Shown here piece after piece: positions 8,242-17,572 of a DNA stretch of 64,000 bases. This stretch comes from Mucilaginibacter jinjuensis (GTDB taxonomy: Bacteria; Bacteroidota; Bacteroidia; Sphingobacteriales; Sphingobacteriaceae): the NCBI RefSeq assembly GCF_028596025.1, contig NZ_CP117167.1:992001-1056000 (forward strand), given 5' to 3'. Numbering within the stretch: the first letter of the stretch is position 1; the number at the start of each line of letters is the position of its first letter. Below the pieces are notes generated by a model. The model was not told the origin of the DNA and did not search any database. It saw only the letters and a list, made by a program, of their open reading frames with translations. Position numbers and translations under genes: made by a program.

Positions 8242-9204
8242 ATGCCTTTCACCCTAACAAATAAGCTCTTCAGCCTGTACGTAAGGCTGCGCTACCCAGG
8301 TGCACCGCCCGAGTTAAGGTACTTTTACAGGGATACCTATAACTGCGAAATGGCGCAGCTTAAATACGTATTTAAAGATTACGTTTTTAAGAAACGGTAC
8401 AAGGACATCTCTTTCGATGGTGAGTTTGCACCAGAGCTGGAGTTTGTGCTGCCCTTTGCTTATTGGCATTATAAAAATGGTACGTTAAGAAGTACGCACT
8501 CAGCAAAGTTTACCAAAGAGCTTTATTTCTTTTCGCCAGAGCATCACGAAGATTTCCAGGTACGTACTAATGAGGGTAACTACAACTTCGAAACCCCACG
8601 CATTTTATACAGCCAGGATTACGACATGAAAAAATGGCTGCCTGTGCCCATGAAAGCGCATTATAAAAATGATGTGTATGTGTACGATAAGCCGATCCTC
8701 ATTATAGCCAATCGCTATAACATGGAGTGGGATGGCCCGCCGGTGAGTTTCTACAGTATTGAGGCGTTAGATTATATTATCAGTAACCTGAAAAAGGATT
8801 ATACCATCATCTACAATCGCCCCCGTCCGGAGAATATCACGATGGACAACAGCGATATATACGACCTGAACGAATTTGACTGGCTTGCCGAAACCCACCC
8901 GGAAGTAATACTGATGGAAAACCTCTGGAAAGAGAACAAGGGTAAGGCCAACAATTTTAATCACCTGCAATTAATGGTTTATGCCAATGCCAACCACTTT
9001 ATATCAGTGCATGGCGGTACGGCTGCGCTGGCCAGTTATTTTGAAGGTGTTAACCTCGTGATCTCTAAGAAAGGGCCCGAGCATCATTTCAATTGCTTCA
9101 ATACCCTGTTCCCTAAACTATCGGGGGCTAAAATATTACATGCCAAAACCGACGATGAGGTAAAGCAGTATATACAGCAACACTATATGGTTAAGCCGGT
9201 TTAA
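8242..9204 (+). CDS. Probable surface-polysaccharide biosynthesis protein (unrecognised)
   Basis: A 320-residue soluble protein that I do not recognise as a defined family. The C-terminal third contains FISVHGGTAALASYFEG, reminiscent of donor-binding segments in GT-B or GT61-like glycosyltransferases, preceded by a beta strand KPILIIANRYN that could begin a Rossmann-like half. It is the first gene of a tight unit: its stop is immediately followed by the flippase start. The context argues for transfer or modification of an O-antigen or exopolysaccharide sugar. Confidence 0.55.
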   Translation: MPFTLTNKLFSLYVRLRYPGAPPELRYFYRDTYNCEMAQLKYVFKDYVFKKRYKDISFDGEFAPELEFVLPFAYWHYKNGTLRSTHSAKFTKELYFFSPEHHEDFQVRTNEGNYNFETPRILYSQDYDMKKWLPVPMKAHYKNDVYVYDKPILIIANRYNMEWDGPPVSFYSIEALDYIISNLKKDYTIIYNRPRPENITMDNSDIYDLNEFDWLAETHPEVILMENLWKENKGKANNFNHLQLMVYANANHFISVHGGTAALASYFEGVNLVISKKGPEHHFNCFNTLFPKLSGAKILHAKTDDEVKQYIQQHYMVKPV

Positions 9205-10548
9205 ATGGAGGCGAAAAAGAAAGATCTGTACTGGCTTAAATCGGCCGTGTTAACGGTACTGCAAAGTATGTCGGGTGTGCTGCTGGGCTTTGGTAGTTTT
9301 TATATGCTGCTGCGCCTGCTTACCAAATATGAGTATGGGGCATGGACGCTGTTTCTCTCCACCACCACCATTTTAGAGTTTATACGCAACGGACTGGTGC
9401 AAAGTGCGTTGATTAAATATTTATCCGGTGCAAGCGACGAAGAACGACCCAAGATCATCTCTGCATCGTTTACCATCAGCGGGGCGTTAACCATTCTGTT
9501 TATCATTATTAATTACAGCCTGGCTGTGTATTTATCGCATTTGTGGAAACTACCCGAATTGGTAAATATGCTGATGGTGTATATATTGGTGTTTGTATTT
9601 TCGGGCTTTTTAACGCAGTTTCAGTCTGTAGAGCAATCCGGCTTTAAGTTTCAGGGCATCTTTGTGAGCACCCTCATCAGGCAGGGTGGCTTGTTTGTAT
9701 ACATCCTGCTGGCCTGGCTTGGTTTTGCTAAGCTAACGCTCATCAACCTCGTTTATGTGCAGGTTTTCAGTACGTTTATCAGCGCTATTATATCATACAT
9801 CTTCGTGCGCGACCGTTTTAGCATTGCATGGGCCTGGCAAAAGGAGTGGATGCTTAAATTGTTCCACTACGGTAAGTATGCCTTTGGTACCACCATCAGT
9901 GCCATGCTTTCTAACACGATCGACCAGATGATGCTGGGTGGCATTATCTCCGCAGCCTCGGCCGGGGCGTATAATGTGGCTGTAAGGATCACTAATTTGG
10001 TAGAGATACCTACCAGTTCTGTAGCCACTATTGTGTTCCCTCAAAGTGCTAGCCGGATGGCCAGCGATGGTAAGGAAGCGGTAAAATATTTGTACGAAAA
10101 ATCGGTAGGGGCGGTGCTGGCTATTTTATTGCCGGGCTTAGTTATCCTTTTCTTTTTTGCCGGTTACATTATCGAAATTATTGCCGGGCAAACTTATGCC
10201 GATGCTGTGCCGGTATTGCGGGTTACGGTTTTATATTGCCTGCTGATCCCATACGGCCGCCAGTTTGGTACCGTACTGGATAGTATGGGCAAACCTAAGC
10301 TTACCTTTTATATTGTGCTGATTACCGGTGCCAGCAATGCTATTTTAAACTATCTGCTCATTAAAAGATACGGTGTAATGGGTGCGGCCTGGGCTACACT
10401 GGCATCAAACGTGCTGGGTTTTATAATAGCACAAATTTTGCTGAAACGCGAACTGAATATTAACCTGAAAAATACATGGGTATATGCCTTTGGCTTTTAT
10501 CCCGAGATGTATAGAAAATACCTTAAACCAATTTTTCTTAAAGCATGA
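9205..10548 (+). CDS. Wzx-like polysaccharide flippase (MOP superfamily)
   Basis: A 447-residue polytopic membrane protein of the polysaccharide transporter branch of the MOP exporter superfamily. Roughly 12-14 hydrophobic segments, starting at about residue 15 (LTVLQSMSGVLLGFGSFYML). The N-terminal LLTKYEYGAWTLF is typical of Wzx/RfbX proteins. It would flip lipid-linked oligosaccharide across the inner membrane. It starts at the base after the preceding stop and overlaps the fucosyltransferase by 4 bp (ATGA), so the three genes are translationally coupled. Confidence 0.85.
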   Translation: MEAKKKDLYWLKSAVLTVLQSMSGVLLGFGSFYMLLRLLTKYEYGAWTLFLSTTTILEFIRNGLVQSALIKYLSGASDEERPKIISASFTISGALTILFIIINYSLAVYLSHLWKLPELVNMLMVYILVFVFSGFLTQFQSVEQSGFKFQGIFVSTLIRQGGLFVYILLAWLGFAKLTLINLVYVQVFSTFISAIISYIFVRDRFSIAWAWQKEWMLKLFHYGKYAFGTTISAMLSNTIDQMMLGGIISAASAGAYNVAVRITNLVEIPTSSVATIVFPQSASRMASDGKEAVKYLYEKSVGAVLAILLPGLVILFFFAGYIIEIIAGQTYADAVPVLRVTVLYCLLIPYGRQFGTVLDSMGKPKLTFYIVLITGASNAILNYLLIKRYGVMGAAWATLASNVLGFIIAQILLKRELNINLKNTWVYAFGFYPEMYRKYLKPIFLKA

Positions 10549-11348
10549 CGGGGGTAACTTACTGCGGTCGGCTGGGGAACCAGTTATTTCAGTTTCACTT
10601 TTACCAATATGTAAAAGCGGCCAATAAAGGTAAATGGATCTTTATACCTAATCCGCGGCATTCCTCTATCTACAAGTATTTTGATCTGGGGCCGTACAAT
10701 TACATGGGCACCAAAGCTTATGCTGCGTTGGGTAAGGTGTTATATAAGTTCGGTAAGTTTAAGGAGATCTATATTCAGAACATCGAGGTACCGAAACCGC
10801 TGAAAGTGGCCGACCGTACGTTGTACCACGGTTTTCATCAAACAGATTTCTATCTCAACAATACGCCGGATCCCATTAAGATTAAGATAAAACAGAAATA
10901 CGTCGATCATTTCGAGAAACAATATGGTGAGATCTTCCGCAAGGAAAAAACCATTGTGATGCACATCCGCCGTACCGATTATCTCAACTACGGTAAGCGC
11001 GATATTTCACTTCCGATAGAATATTTTAAACAACGCCTGGCTGCTATTGAAAATCAAGACGAGTACAAGATCATTTTCTGTAGTGATGATATGCCTTTCG
11101 TAAAGGAAAACTTCCCTGCAAAGCCTAACTATATCTTCTCAGATAATGATGAGATCACCGATTTCCAGGTGTTGATGAATGCCGATATCGCCATTATCTC
11201 AAACAGTACCTTTGCCTGGTGGGCCACTTATCTGTGCGAAAAACCAAACCGCGTTATTGCCCCTAAAAACTGGATGGGTTTCCGCATTGGCCGCGAACAC
11301 CCCAAAGGTGTAATGACCAAGAAGTTTGAATGGTACGGGTTAGAATAA
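10545..11348 (+). CDS. Alpha-1,2-fucosyltransferase (GT11)
   Basis: A 267-residue GT11-family enzyme that would transfer fucose from GDP-fucose to a galactose on a surface glycan. Signature features are GRLGNQLFQ at 8-16, the donor-binding HIRRTDY at 140-146, and the C-terminal ISNSTFAWWATYL segment. It is the last gene of the 8242-11348 unit and overlaps the flippase by ATGA. GDP-fucose synthesis genes are not in the window. Confidence 0.9.
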   Translation: MTGVTYCGRLGNQLFQFHFYQYVKAANKGKWIFIPNPRHSSIYKYFDLGPYNYMGTKAYAALGKVLYKFGKFKEIYIQNIEVPKPLKVADRTLYHGFHQTDFYLNNTPDPIKIKIKQKYVDHFEKQYGEIFRKEKTIVMHIRRTDYLNYGKRDISLPIEYFKQRLAAIENQDEYKIIFCSDDMPFVKENFPAKPNYIFSDNDEITDFQVLMNADIAIISNSTFAWWATYLCEKPNRVIAPKNWMGFRIGREHPKGVMTKKFEWYGLE

Positions 11349-11545
11349 TTTGCTAATTTGTTGATTCGGCAATTTGTCAATGATAATCAGAATTTACAGA
11401 ATTTAAGAATTTCCAAGATGCAGTAATTTGTTTATTTAGGCATCTTTTTATTCAGGATTAAGAAATTCTGTTAATTCTTTAATTCTGTAAATTCAGATTC
11501 AGACAATTCATTGCCGAATTAACAAATTGTCAAATTGCCGAATTA
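11349..11545. repeat. Long AT-rich imperfect inverted repeat
   Basis: Fills the gap between convergent genes. The left arm includes ATTCGGCAATTTGTCAATG and CAGAATTTACAGAATTTAAG. The right arm carries their complements (AAATTCTGTTAATTC, AATTCTGTAAATTC, TTGCCGAATTAACAAATTG). The ends share AATTCGGCAAT in inverted orientation. It can form a cruciform or act as a bidirectional terminator; MITE-like but no terminal target duplication is evident. Confidence 0.6.
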
Positions 11546-12742
11546 GTCCAGGTGCTTACTAATTATCTCCGCAATATCGTCGCTGCGTTTTTCCCAGGTA
11601 TTTAATTTGGCTATGGCTGTACGCTTAGCTATTTCTGCTTCGTTATTGTTGGCTATGGCCTCGTTTAAGGCTATAGTAAACAGGTCAGGGGTACCTGCGT
11701 AAGTAACAGTATCAGCCGTGTAGTCTTTGAGGTCGGGGTTAAAATCTGTCACTACAACCGGTTTGCCTGCACAGAGATATTCGAAAAGTTTGAGCGGGAA
11801 AATGGTAGAACTTACCTCATCCTTTTTAAAAGGGATAATAGCTACATCGAAACCCTTAACCAACTGCGGTACTTCGCTGTAGGGGATAGTGCCAATGATA
11901 TGTACATTTGGCGTTTTAAAAAATTCGGCAGGTACATGGTTGTCCCAAACCGGCCCGGCCAATACAAAGGTTTTTTCGGGATTGGCTTTTACAACTTCTA
12001 ACAATAAATTGTAATCCATACGCCGCTCAAGCGTGCCCAGGTAGCCAATTATAGGTTTAGGCAGATCCTTGATTTTTGGATGAACCGGCAAGCCAGCGTT
12101 TAATGCCTTGCTGCAATGCTCAATATCAGCTGCATTGGGTACAAAATAGGTGTTAGGGTTCTGGCTTTTCTTTTCGTTATAAAGGGCCTTGCTGGTACAT
12201 ATCACCACATCACTTTCTTTAACCAGCATGTTCTCTGATATAATGCCGTGCTTCATATCATAAGGCACAATCATCGGGTCAACACACTGGTAAACAGATA
12301 AAATGGGTTTAATGCTTTTAGCAATATTAGGGTAGTGGAAGTTAAAAGAGTTAATGAGGATAAACTTCTGTACCCCCGCTTTCTTTAAAACCTTTTTTAT
12401 CCTTTTGCTGATAATTGCTTCATTAGCCTTTAAAGCTGTTCTGAAAATTACACCTTCGGGCAAAAAGTTAATGGGGACTACGGGTGGCGCTATGATCACC
12501 TTAAAGTTATCAATATCGGTATCGAGCACACCATCGGCTAAAAGTGAAAACTTGGGTTTACGCACTTTTAACTCGATAGAATTTTTATGGGTAAAGTAAT
12601 CTTTAAGCGTAAAGGGGTAATCAACAAAATATACCTTGTTGTTTTTAGCCAGGTTGCGCGCCACAAATAATGATGTTGCCCTTATAGCGCTATCAAAACG
12701 TGTGTTAGCTAAAATTACAATTACCTTATTTATTAATGCCAT
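11543..12742 (-). CDS. GT4-type glycosyltransferase
   Basis: A 399-residue GT-B fold glycosyltransferase. The C-terminal half has the donor domain: KPIIGYLGTLERRMDYNLL, a strand TFVLAGPVW, then VHIIGTIPYSEVPQLVKGFD and SSTIFPLKLFEYLCAGKPVV, the usual E-x7-E-like nucleotide-sugar region with PLKLFEYLAxGKPVV. The N-terminal half carries an acceptor-side Rossmann fold. Likely cytoplasmic face of the inner membrane. Convergent with the fucosyltransferase unit and probably part of the same glycan pathway. Confidence 0.85.
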   Translation of the reverse strand: MALINKVIVILANTRFDSAIRATSLFVARNLAKNNKVYFVDYPFTLKDYFTHKNSIELKVRKPKFSLLADGVLDTDIDNFKVIIAPPVVPINFLPEGVIFRTALKANEAIISKRIKKVLKKAGVQKFILINSFNFHYPNIAKSIKPILSVYQCVDPMIVPYDMKHGIISENMLVKESDVVICTSKALYNEKKSQNPNTYFVPNAADIEHCSKALNAGLPVHPKIKDLPKPIIGYLGTLERRMDYNLLLEVVKANPEKTFVLAGPVWDNHVPAEFFKTPNVHIIGTIPYSEVPQLVKGFDVAIIPFKKDEVSSTIFPLKLFEYLCAGKPVVVTDFNPDLKDYTADTVTYAGTPDLFTIALNEAIANNNEAEIAKRTAIAKLNTWEKRSDDIAEIISKHLD

Positions 12743-13036
12743 AAAACCGTCCTCAAAATAAAGATTTTTTCGGAGAATGCATTAATCGGTGTTGAAACTT
12801 ATTATTTCTATTACATATCGCACACATTCTTGTCAGTATTTGAAGTAGGATAAATACGAAATCTGTACGCGTTAAGCCTTTGCAACGGCGCTTTTATAAT
12901 GGTAAATGTTACAACTAAAGGTTGTATATAGCTTATGGGCATATAAATGATAATGATTTAGGAGCCTAAAAATACCATTAAAGATAGACCAACCAACTAT
13001 TTGAGAATTATTTTTATAAATATATTGCGTAACCCA

Positions 13037-13076
13037 AAAGTTACTTATATATTTGAGTAGCCTCAAAGTTACTTAT
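13037..13076 (+). promoter_or_regulatory. Promoter with direct-repeat operator candidate
   Basis: AAAGTTACTTAT occurs twice (13037-13048 and 13065-13076), 28 bp apart, on either side of a -7 element TATATTTG (13048-13055). The placement suits repression by the ArsR-type regulator encoded at 13511. The rest of the 335-bp gap back to 12743 shows nothing else. Confidence 0.45.
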
Positions 13077-13077
13077 T

Positions 13078-13530
13078 ATGAAAAAAGTTATTAAGCATCA
13101 ATTTTTCTACCCTCACGCGCCCGAACTGGTGTGGGAGTATCTCACCAATTCTGAACTGATGAGCCAGTGGCTTATGAAAAATGATTTCCAGCCTATTGTT
13201 GGGTTCGACTTTCAGTTTAGAACAGGCCCGATCCCAAACCTCAATTTCGACGGTATTTTTTATTGCAAGGTATTGGAGATCGTACCGCACAAAAGGCTTT
13301 CCTATTCGTGGAATAGCGGACCGGGTGATGGCGAGATCAATCTGGAATCGGTTGTGATATGGCAACTGGAACCTAAGGACAACGGCACCGTGGTATACCT
13401 GGAGCATAGCGGTTTCGAGAAAGAAGAAAACCTCACCATGTACAATGGCTTACTGCAAGGCTGGTTAGAGAAATTTGAAAAGATTGCCAAACTCATCAAC
13501 GCTACCGAACATGGCCATACCAACGCTTGA
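13078..13530 (+). CDS. SRPBCC (AHSA1-type) protein
   Basis: A 150-residue START/Bet v1-like domain protein. It has the typical opening IKHQFFYPHAPELVWEYLT and NSELMSQWL, then a beta-grip sheet (KRLSYSW, VVIWQLEP, TVVYLEHSGF) and the C-terminal helix GLLQGWLEKFEKIAKL. Members bind hydrophobic ligands in a cavity or act as Hsp90-activator-like proteins. It overlaps the ArsR-type gene by 20 bp, a common pairing in which the SRPBCC and regulator genes are coexpressed. Confidence 0.8.
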   Translation: MKKVIKHQFFYPHAPELVWEYLTNSELMSQWLMKNDFQPIVGFDFQFRTGPIPNLNFDGIFYCKVLEIVPHKRLSYSWNSGPGDGEINLESVVIWQLEPKDNGTVVYLEHSGFEKEENLTMYNGLLQGWLEKFEKIAKLINATEHGHTNA

Positions 13531-13834
13531 TACTTTCCAGGTGATAGGCGACCCCAGCAGGCGCAAGATGCTGATGCTGCTATCGCAGGATAGCCTCACC
13601 ATCAACAGCCTGGCCGATAACTTCGACATGAGCCGCCCTGCGGTATCCAAGCATGTAAAAATATTGGAAGTGGCCGGTTTTATCTCCATCCAGGATATGG
13701 GCCGAGAGCGATACTGTACCTTAAAAAAGGATGGTTTTGAAGAACTACAGGCCTGGCTTAACTACTTCGACCAGTTCTGGGCATCGAAACTCAAGAACCT
13801 CGGGGACCTGCTGAACAGCAAATTGCCGAATTAA
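13511..13834 (+). CDS. ArsR-family transcriptional regulator
   Basis: A 107-residue winged-helix regulator from ATG 13511 ([20 protein letters not shown]). The helix-turn-helix is [24 protein letters not shown] (residues about 32-52), followed by a wing (GRERYCTL). No metal-binding CxC or ELCVCDL motif is present, so it probably senses something other than thiophilic metals. It lies between two SRPBCC genes; autoregulation through the direct repeats at 13037-13076 is possible. Confidence 0.85.
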   Translation: MAIPTLDTFQVIGDPSRRKMLMLLSQDSLTINSLADNFDMSRPAVSKHVKILEVAGFISIQDMGRERYCTLKKDGFEELQAWLNYFDQFWASKLKNLGDLLNSKLPN

Positions 13835-13871
13835 TACGTGTAACACATCTATTAACCATAAAACTAAAAAA

Positions 13872-14342
13872 ATGGCAGCAACAAATTTTAGCACTACCTT
13901 ATTGGTAGATCAATCGCCGGAAGAGGTATTCCACGCGATTAACAACGTACCGGCCTGGTGGTCGGAGGATTTTAAAGGTGCGTCAGAAAAGCTGGATGAT
14001 GAGTTTGAAGTCCGCTTTGCAGACATGCATTACTCTAAACAAAAATTAACCCAGGTAATCCCGAATGAAAAAGTGGTTTGGCTGGTTACCGATTGTTATT
14101 TGAGTTTTCTGGAAGATAAAACCGAATGGACGGACAGCCAGATTGTTTTCGAGATTTCGCAACAGGATGGCAAAACAGTCTTGCATTTTACCCACGTAGG
14201 TTTAGTGCCCGAAAGCGAGTGTTATAAGGATTGTTTCCAGGGCTGGAACTATTTTTTACAACACAGTTTGTTAAACCTGATAACCACAGGCAAAGGTCAA
14301 CCTCACCTGAAAACTGATGAGATTGTAAGGACCGAAGTATAA
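13872..14342 (+). CDS. SRPBCC (AHSA1-type) protein
   Basis: A 156-residue second START-like protein of the unit. The opening [18 protein letters not shown] and WWSEDFKG are typical. Beta strands include KVVWLVTDC and [11 protein letters not shown], and the C-terminal helix begins [10 protein letters not shown]. Two cysteine pairs (CY near residue 77 and C-KDC at about 117-120) are unusual for the family but may be incidental. Followed by a strong terminator. Confidence 0.8.
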   Translation: MAATNFSTTLLVDQSPEEVFHAINNVPAWWSEDFKGASEKLDDEFEVRFADMHYSKQKLTQVIPNEKVVWLVTDCYLSFLEDKTEWTDSQIVFEISQQDGKTVLHFTHVGLVPESECYKDCFQGWNYFLQHSLLNLITTGKGQPHLKTDEIVRTEV

Positions 14343-14362
14343 ATGAGAATAGTTTTAAACAG

Positions 14363-14394
14363 AAAAGGGTTGCATTTAAATACAACCCTTTTTT
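14363..14394. terminator. Bidirectional intrinsic terminator
   Basis: AAAAGGGTTG pairs with CAACCCTTTT across a 10-nt loop (CATTTAAATA), with T-runs on both strands. It serves the SRPBCC unit and the convergent TonB receptor. Confidence 0.85.
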
Positions 14395-14413
14395 ATTTTG
14401 ATATGATTTTTGT

Positions 14414-16705
14414 CTATTTAATATTGAACGGCAGATAAACCCCGAACGTAATATTGCGCCCCGGATTGTAAACCCCGTAAGTAGGATCTTCCTGCGATAA
14501 GCGGCCCGGGCGTAAACGGCTCAGGGCATCGTAGTATTTCTTGTTGGTAAGGTTAGAGCCGGTTACATACAGTTTCAACGGTTGTGCACCCAATTTTAAA
14601 GTAGTGCCTATGCTCGCATTGATTAAGGTGTATGAGTTGGTTGGCGTTTCGAAAGTGGCATCAATGCGGCTTTGTTTAAAATAGTTATCCAAGCCTGCAG
14701 ATACATAAAAATCTTTCAATCCTTTTACTTTAGGCTCAAAGCGCAAGGTATTGTGTATTACACCAGCCGGGATTAATGGCAACGGCCTGTCGAACGACTC
14801 ATTCTGCGCATGAGTATAGCTGAAAGTATTATCCAGGTGCAGGTATGAGGTAGGGTGGATGTTCAGGTTACCCTCCACGCCATACAGATTAGCATTAACC
14901 TGGCCGTAGCGGTAAACATCAAAAGTTTGCAGTGCACCGGCATCGTTGGTAATGGTGATCTCGTCGCCTTTGGTGGTTGATGCGTAGATGTAGTTATGGA
15001 TATAGTTTTCGTAGATACCAATGCTACCCGTAATTACATTTTTACCGAACTCTAAAGCCGCATCAGCCTGGTAGCTGCGCTCTGGTTTCAAGTCAGGGTT
15101 ACCAACTTCGTAACGCGAAGTTCCCTCATGAACGCCGTTCGAACCCAGCTCGGCCGGGTTTGGTGCGCGGAATGCCGTACCGGCGTTAGCTTTAAAGCTT
15201 AATATGTCATTAAACACGTGGGTATAACCTGCCGCACCGCTCACATTGCTAAAGTTGTTTTTAAAGCCGGTGAACTTTTGCTCGCCGTCAACAAATAACT
15301 GCTTGCCGTTATTGTTCACATAATCGTACCGTAAACCAAAGTTAAAGGTATTGGTGCCCCAAGTTTTTTTGATGTAGCCAAATGCACCGGCGGTAGTCTG
15401 GTCATAAGCAGGGATCAAAAACTCGGTGCCTTTATTTACGCTATGCGCATCACTTGCAGCAACACCAAAAATAGGCTGCCAGCCATTGCTCTCAGGCAGA
15501 TAATATTTAGCATCTAAGGAGTAAGTGTTCAGATCAAAGAATAGTGAAGGGATAGGATCGTCCAACTCACGGCGCTGATTTTTCTGATAGCCCAGATCCA
15601 GTTTCAACGAACCGGTACCAATTAAAAAGTTATTATTTAAAGCGATTTTATACTGGCGGATGTCCTGACGTGGAAAATCCAGCGTGCGGCTTTTGCCATC
15701 GTTAGTATATAATGGATCGCCTGGATCAGAATCATAGAAACCGATATTATCTTTAAAATAAGAGAAGTTTAAGTGCGAATAGCCCCAGCCTTTATTTAGC
15801 CCCAGCATACCGCTAAAGCTGGTGTTGTTGTAGCCACTGTTGATATAGTAACCCGCAGGTGTATTAAATGAGTAAGCGTTTTGGTACGAACCACGGCCGC
15901 GCCAAACAAAGCCATTCTCGTTACCGGTTAACATTACCGAGCTGTTGCTTAAACCGTTATTAGTAGAGTAGCTCGATAACACTTCGCCCTTAACAGTGCC
16001 CGATGATGGCGCCAAAGGCTCCAGTACGTTAATCACCCCGCCGATAGCGTCAGAGCCATACATCAGTGATGCAGCACCGCGTAGTACTTCTACGCGGTCG
16101 GCCTGGTTTTGGTCAATCTCTACACCGTGCTCATCACCCCATTGCTGGCCTTCCTGTTTAACACCATCCATCAGCGTAACTACACGGTTGTAGCCCAAAC
16201 CACGAATGATGGGTTTAGAAATACCCGGACCGGTAGTGATTTGGCTTACGCCCGGTACAGAGCGCGATAAACCATCAATTAAGTTTGATGAAGGAGCCAG
16301 CAGGTCTTCGCGCGATACCACGGCAGCTGATGTGCTGTTGTATTTATTGTTTGAAGTAATTGGTGTACCGGTAATAATAACCTCGTGGGTTTCGATATTG
16401 CTCGATTCTAAGGCAAAGTCAAGTGATCCGGGTACAGAAAAATCTACAGTTTTAACCATCGGTTTGTAACCCAATGATTGTACCTGTACTAAATATTTAC
16501 CCTTGTTGGGTAGTGATTTGATGGTGAATTGGCCCTGCCCATCTGTAATAGTAGTAATACGCAATTGCGGAATGGTTATGGTGGCACCCGGTACGCTTTC
16601 GTGGGTTTTGGCATCGGTAACCTTACCGGTAACATTGCCGTTGGCGAAAAGGTAAACAGGGATCAGAAACATCAGCATTGCGCTGAATGAGTATTTTATA
16701 GTCAT
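14414..16705 (-). CDS. TonB-dependent receptor, probable metal or metallophore uptake
   Basis: A 763-residue outer-membrane TonB-dependent receptor. Signal peptide 1-22, CarboxypepD_reg-like domain at about 23-105 (VTGKVTDAKTHESVPGATI), plug domain at about 110-235 (TSAAVVSREDLLAPSSNLID to DAIGGVINV), then a 22-strand barrel ending in Phe-containing GVYLPFNIK. The plug has QQWGDEHGVEIDQNQADRVE, a stretch I associate with zinc/copper-type receptors rather than SusC proteins. The next gene upstream, a small His/Cys-rich membrane protein, supports a metal role. Substrate remains inference. Confidence 0.85.
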   Translation of the reverse strand: MTIKYSFSAMLMFLIPVYLFANGNVTGKVTDAKTHESVPGATITIPQLRITTITDGQGQFTIKSLPNKGKYLVQVQSLGYKPMVKTVDFSVPGSLDFALESSNIETHEVIITGTPITSNNKYNSTSAAVVSREDLLAPSSNLIDGLSRSVPGVSQITTGPGISKPIIRGLGYNRVVTLMDGVKQEGQQWGDEHGVEIDQNQADRVEVLRGAASLMYGSDAIGGVINVLEPLAPSSGTVKGEVLSSYSTNNGLSNSSVMLTGNENGFVWRGRGSYQNAYSFNTPAGYYINSGYNNTSFSGMLGLNKGWGYSHLNFSYFKDNIGFYDSDPGDPLYTNDGKSRTLDFPRQDIRQYKIALNNNFLIGTGSLKLDLGYQKNQRRELDDPIPSLFFDLNTYSLDAKYYLPESNGWQPIFGVAASDAHSVNKGTEFLIPAYDQTTAGAFGYIKKTWGTNTFNFGLRYDYVNNNGKQLFVDGEQKFTGFKNNFSNVSGAAGYTHVFNDILSFKANAGTAFRAPNPAELGSNGVHEGTSRYEVGNPDLKPERSYQADAALEFGKNVITGSIGIYENYIHNYIYASTTKGDEITITNDAGALQTFDVYRYGQVNANLYGVEGNLNIHPTSYLHLDNTFSYTHAQNESFDRPLPLIPAGVIHNTLRFEPKVKGLKDFYVSAGLDNYFKQSRIDATFETPTNSYTLINASIGTTLKLGAQPLKLYVTGSNLTNKKYYDALSRLRPGRLSQEDPTYGVYNPGRNITFGVYLPFNIK

Positions 16706-16773
16706 CGGAGAAAAAATCTTTTATACAATTAATAAGCTTGAATATGCAGGTGGGGCGGCCTGACCGGAGTTTA

Positions 16774-17091
16774 TTAACCTATTGGCGGACCTTTATTGCC
16801 GAATTGCTGCCGTGTAATATTTTGATAAATATCCTGCGGCGCCTGATAGCTTTTAATGTTAACCACAGCCAGGCTAAAAAGATCCTGCTGTTGCTGGTAG
16901 AATAATTGTGCGTGGCTGTTTTGTGCGCAGGTTTTACACTTATCATCCGTATCGCCTTTTTTAGACTGGCTTTGGTGACTGGCGTAAGTTTGCTTGTGAC
17001 TATGCGCAATAACAATAAGCTGACCCAGTATAAAGGTCATTAGCAGCACAAAAGCCACCAATATTTTAGCCGATTGTTGTTTAATAGTCAT
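16774..17091 (-). CDS. Small membrane-anchored His/Cys-rich protein
   Basis: About 105 residues, start taken at MTIKQQS; a Met three codons upstream is an alternative. One N-terminal hydrophobic segment (ILVAFVLLMTFILGQLIVIA) is followed by HSHKQTYASHQ, a CKTCAQNSHAQLF motif, and a Gln-rich tail. The HSH plus CxxC plus H arrangement suggests metal binding in the periplasm. It is upstream of the TonB receptor on the same strand, about 70 bp apart, and probably cotranscribed. Family not recognised with confidence. Confidence 0.65.
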   Translation of the reverse strand: MTIKQQSAKILVAFVLLMTFILGQLIVIAHSHKQTYASHQSQSKKGDTDDKCKTCAQNSHAQLFYQQQQDLFSLAVVNIKSYQAPQDIYQNITRQQFGNKGPPIG

Positions 17092-17285
17092 CCCGGGCAA
17101 ATATAACCGATATTAAAGCAATATTATCCATATCTGTATAGCAACTTTGTAACATTTAGCGTGTAAAAGTTACAATGCGTTCATATTTTACACGGATTTG
17201 GTTTAATTGTTTGGAATTTGGTTGTCGGTTGTCGGTTATCAGTTGTCGGTTGTCGGGAGGAAGCAAGCTTTTAAAAGAAAGGGGT

Positions 17286-17361
17286 TGTCATGCTGAGCTT
17301 CGTCGAAGCATGGTGGGCAGGCCTCTGCGCGCGACACTTCGACGGGGCTCAGTGTGACAGG
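17286..17361. repeat. R2 palindromic repeat, copy 1
   Basis: A 76-bp inverted repeat: TGTCATGCTGAGCTTCGTCG at one end and complementary CGACGGGGCTCAGTGTGACA at the other. A second copy is at 31844-31916. Just upstream, 17217-17262 holds short tandem GTTGTCGG units. The 17101-17572 gap has no gene. Confidence 0.8.
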
Positions 17362-17388
17362 CCAATAAAAATTGAGTTTAATAAATTT

Positions 17389-17466
17389 GTCATTTCGACG
17401 ATAGGAGAAATCTTGTACGACAGGACTTCACGTATTACAAGATCTCTCACTATCGTTCGAGATGAC
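17389..17466. repeat. R4 palindromic repeat
   Basis: A 78-bp inverted repeat beginning GTCATTTCGACGATAGGAGA and ending in the near-complement TCTCACTATCGTTCGAGATG followed by AC; the centre has AATCTTGT against ACAAGAT. Noncoding. Confidence 0.75.
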
Positions 17467-17489
17467 AAAAAAGGAGAGATCCATCCACA

Positions 17490-17530
17490 AAAAAAGCCGC
17501 CTTGCGGCAGCTTTTCGGAACGGCTTTTAT
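17490..17530 (-). terminator. Intrinsic terminator
   Basis: AAAAAGCCG pairs with CGGCTTTT around an inner hairpin (GCCGCCTTGCGGC). It lies just downstream of the minus-strand gene at 17573. Confidence 0.7.
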
Positions 17531-17572
17531 ATAGTTATTTAGATGGGGTATTGGACGTTGTTAAAATTCGCT

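Noticed and set aside
17217..17262. Short repeats suggesting a CRISPR array
   Set aside because: The GTTGTCGG units are directly adjacent without unique spacers, and there are no cas genes. No CRISPR array is seen anywhere in the window.
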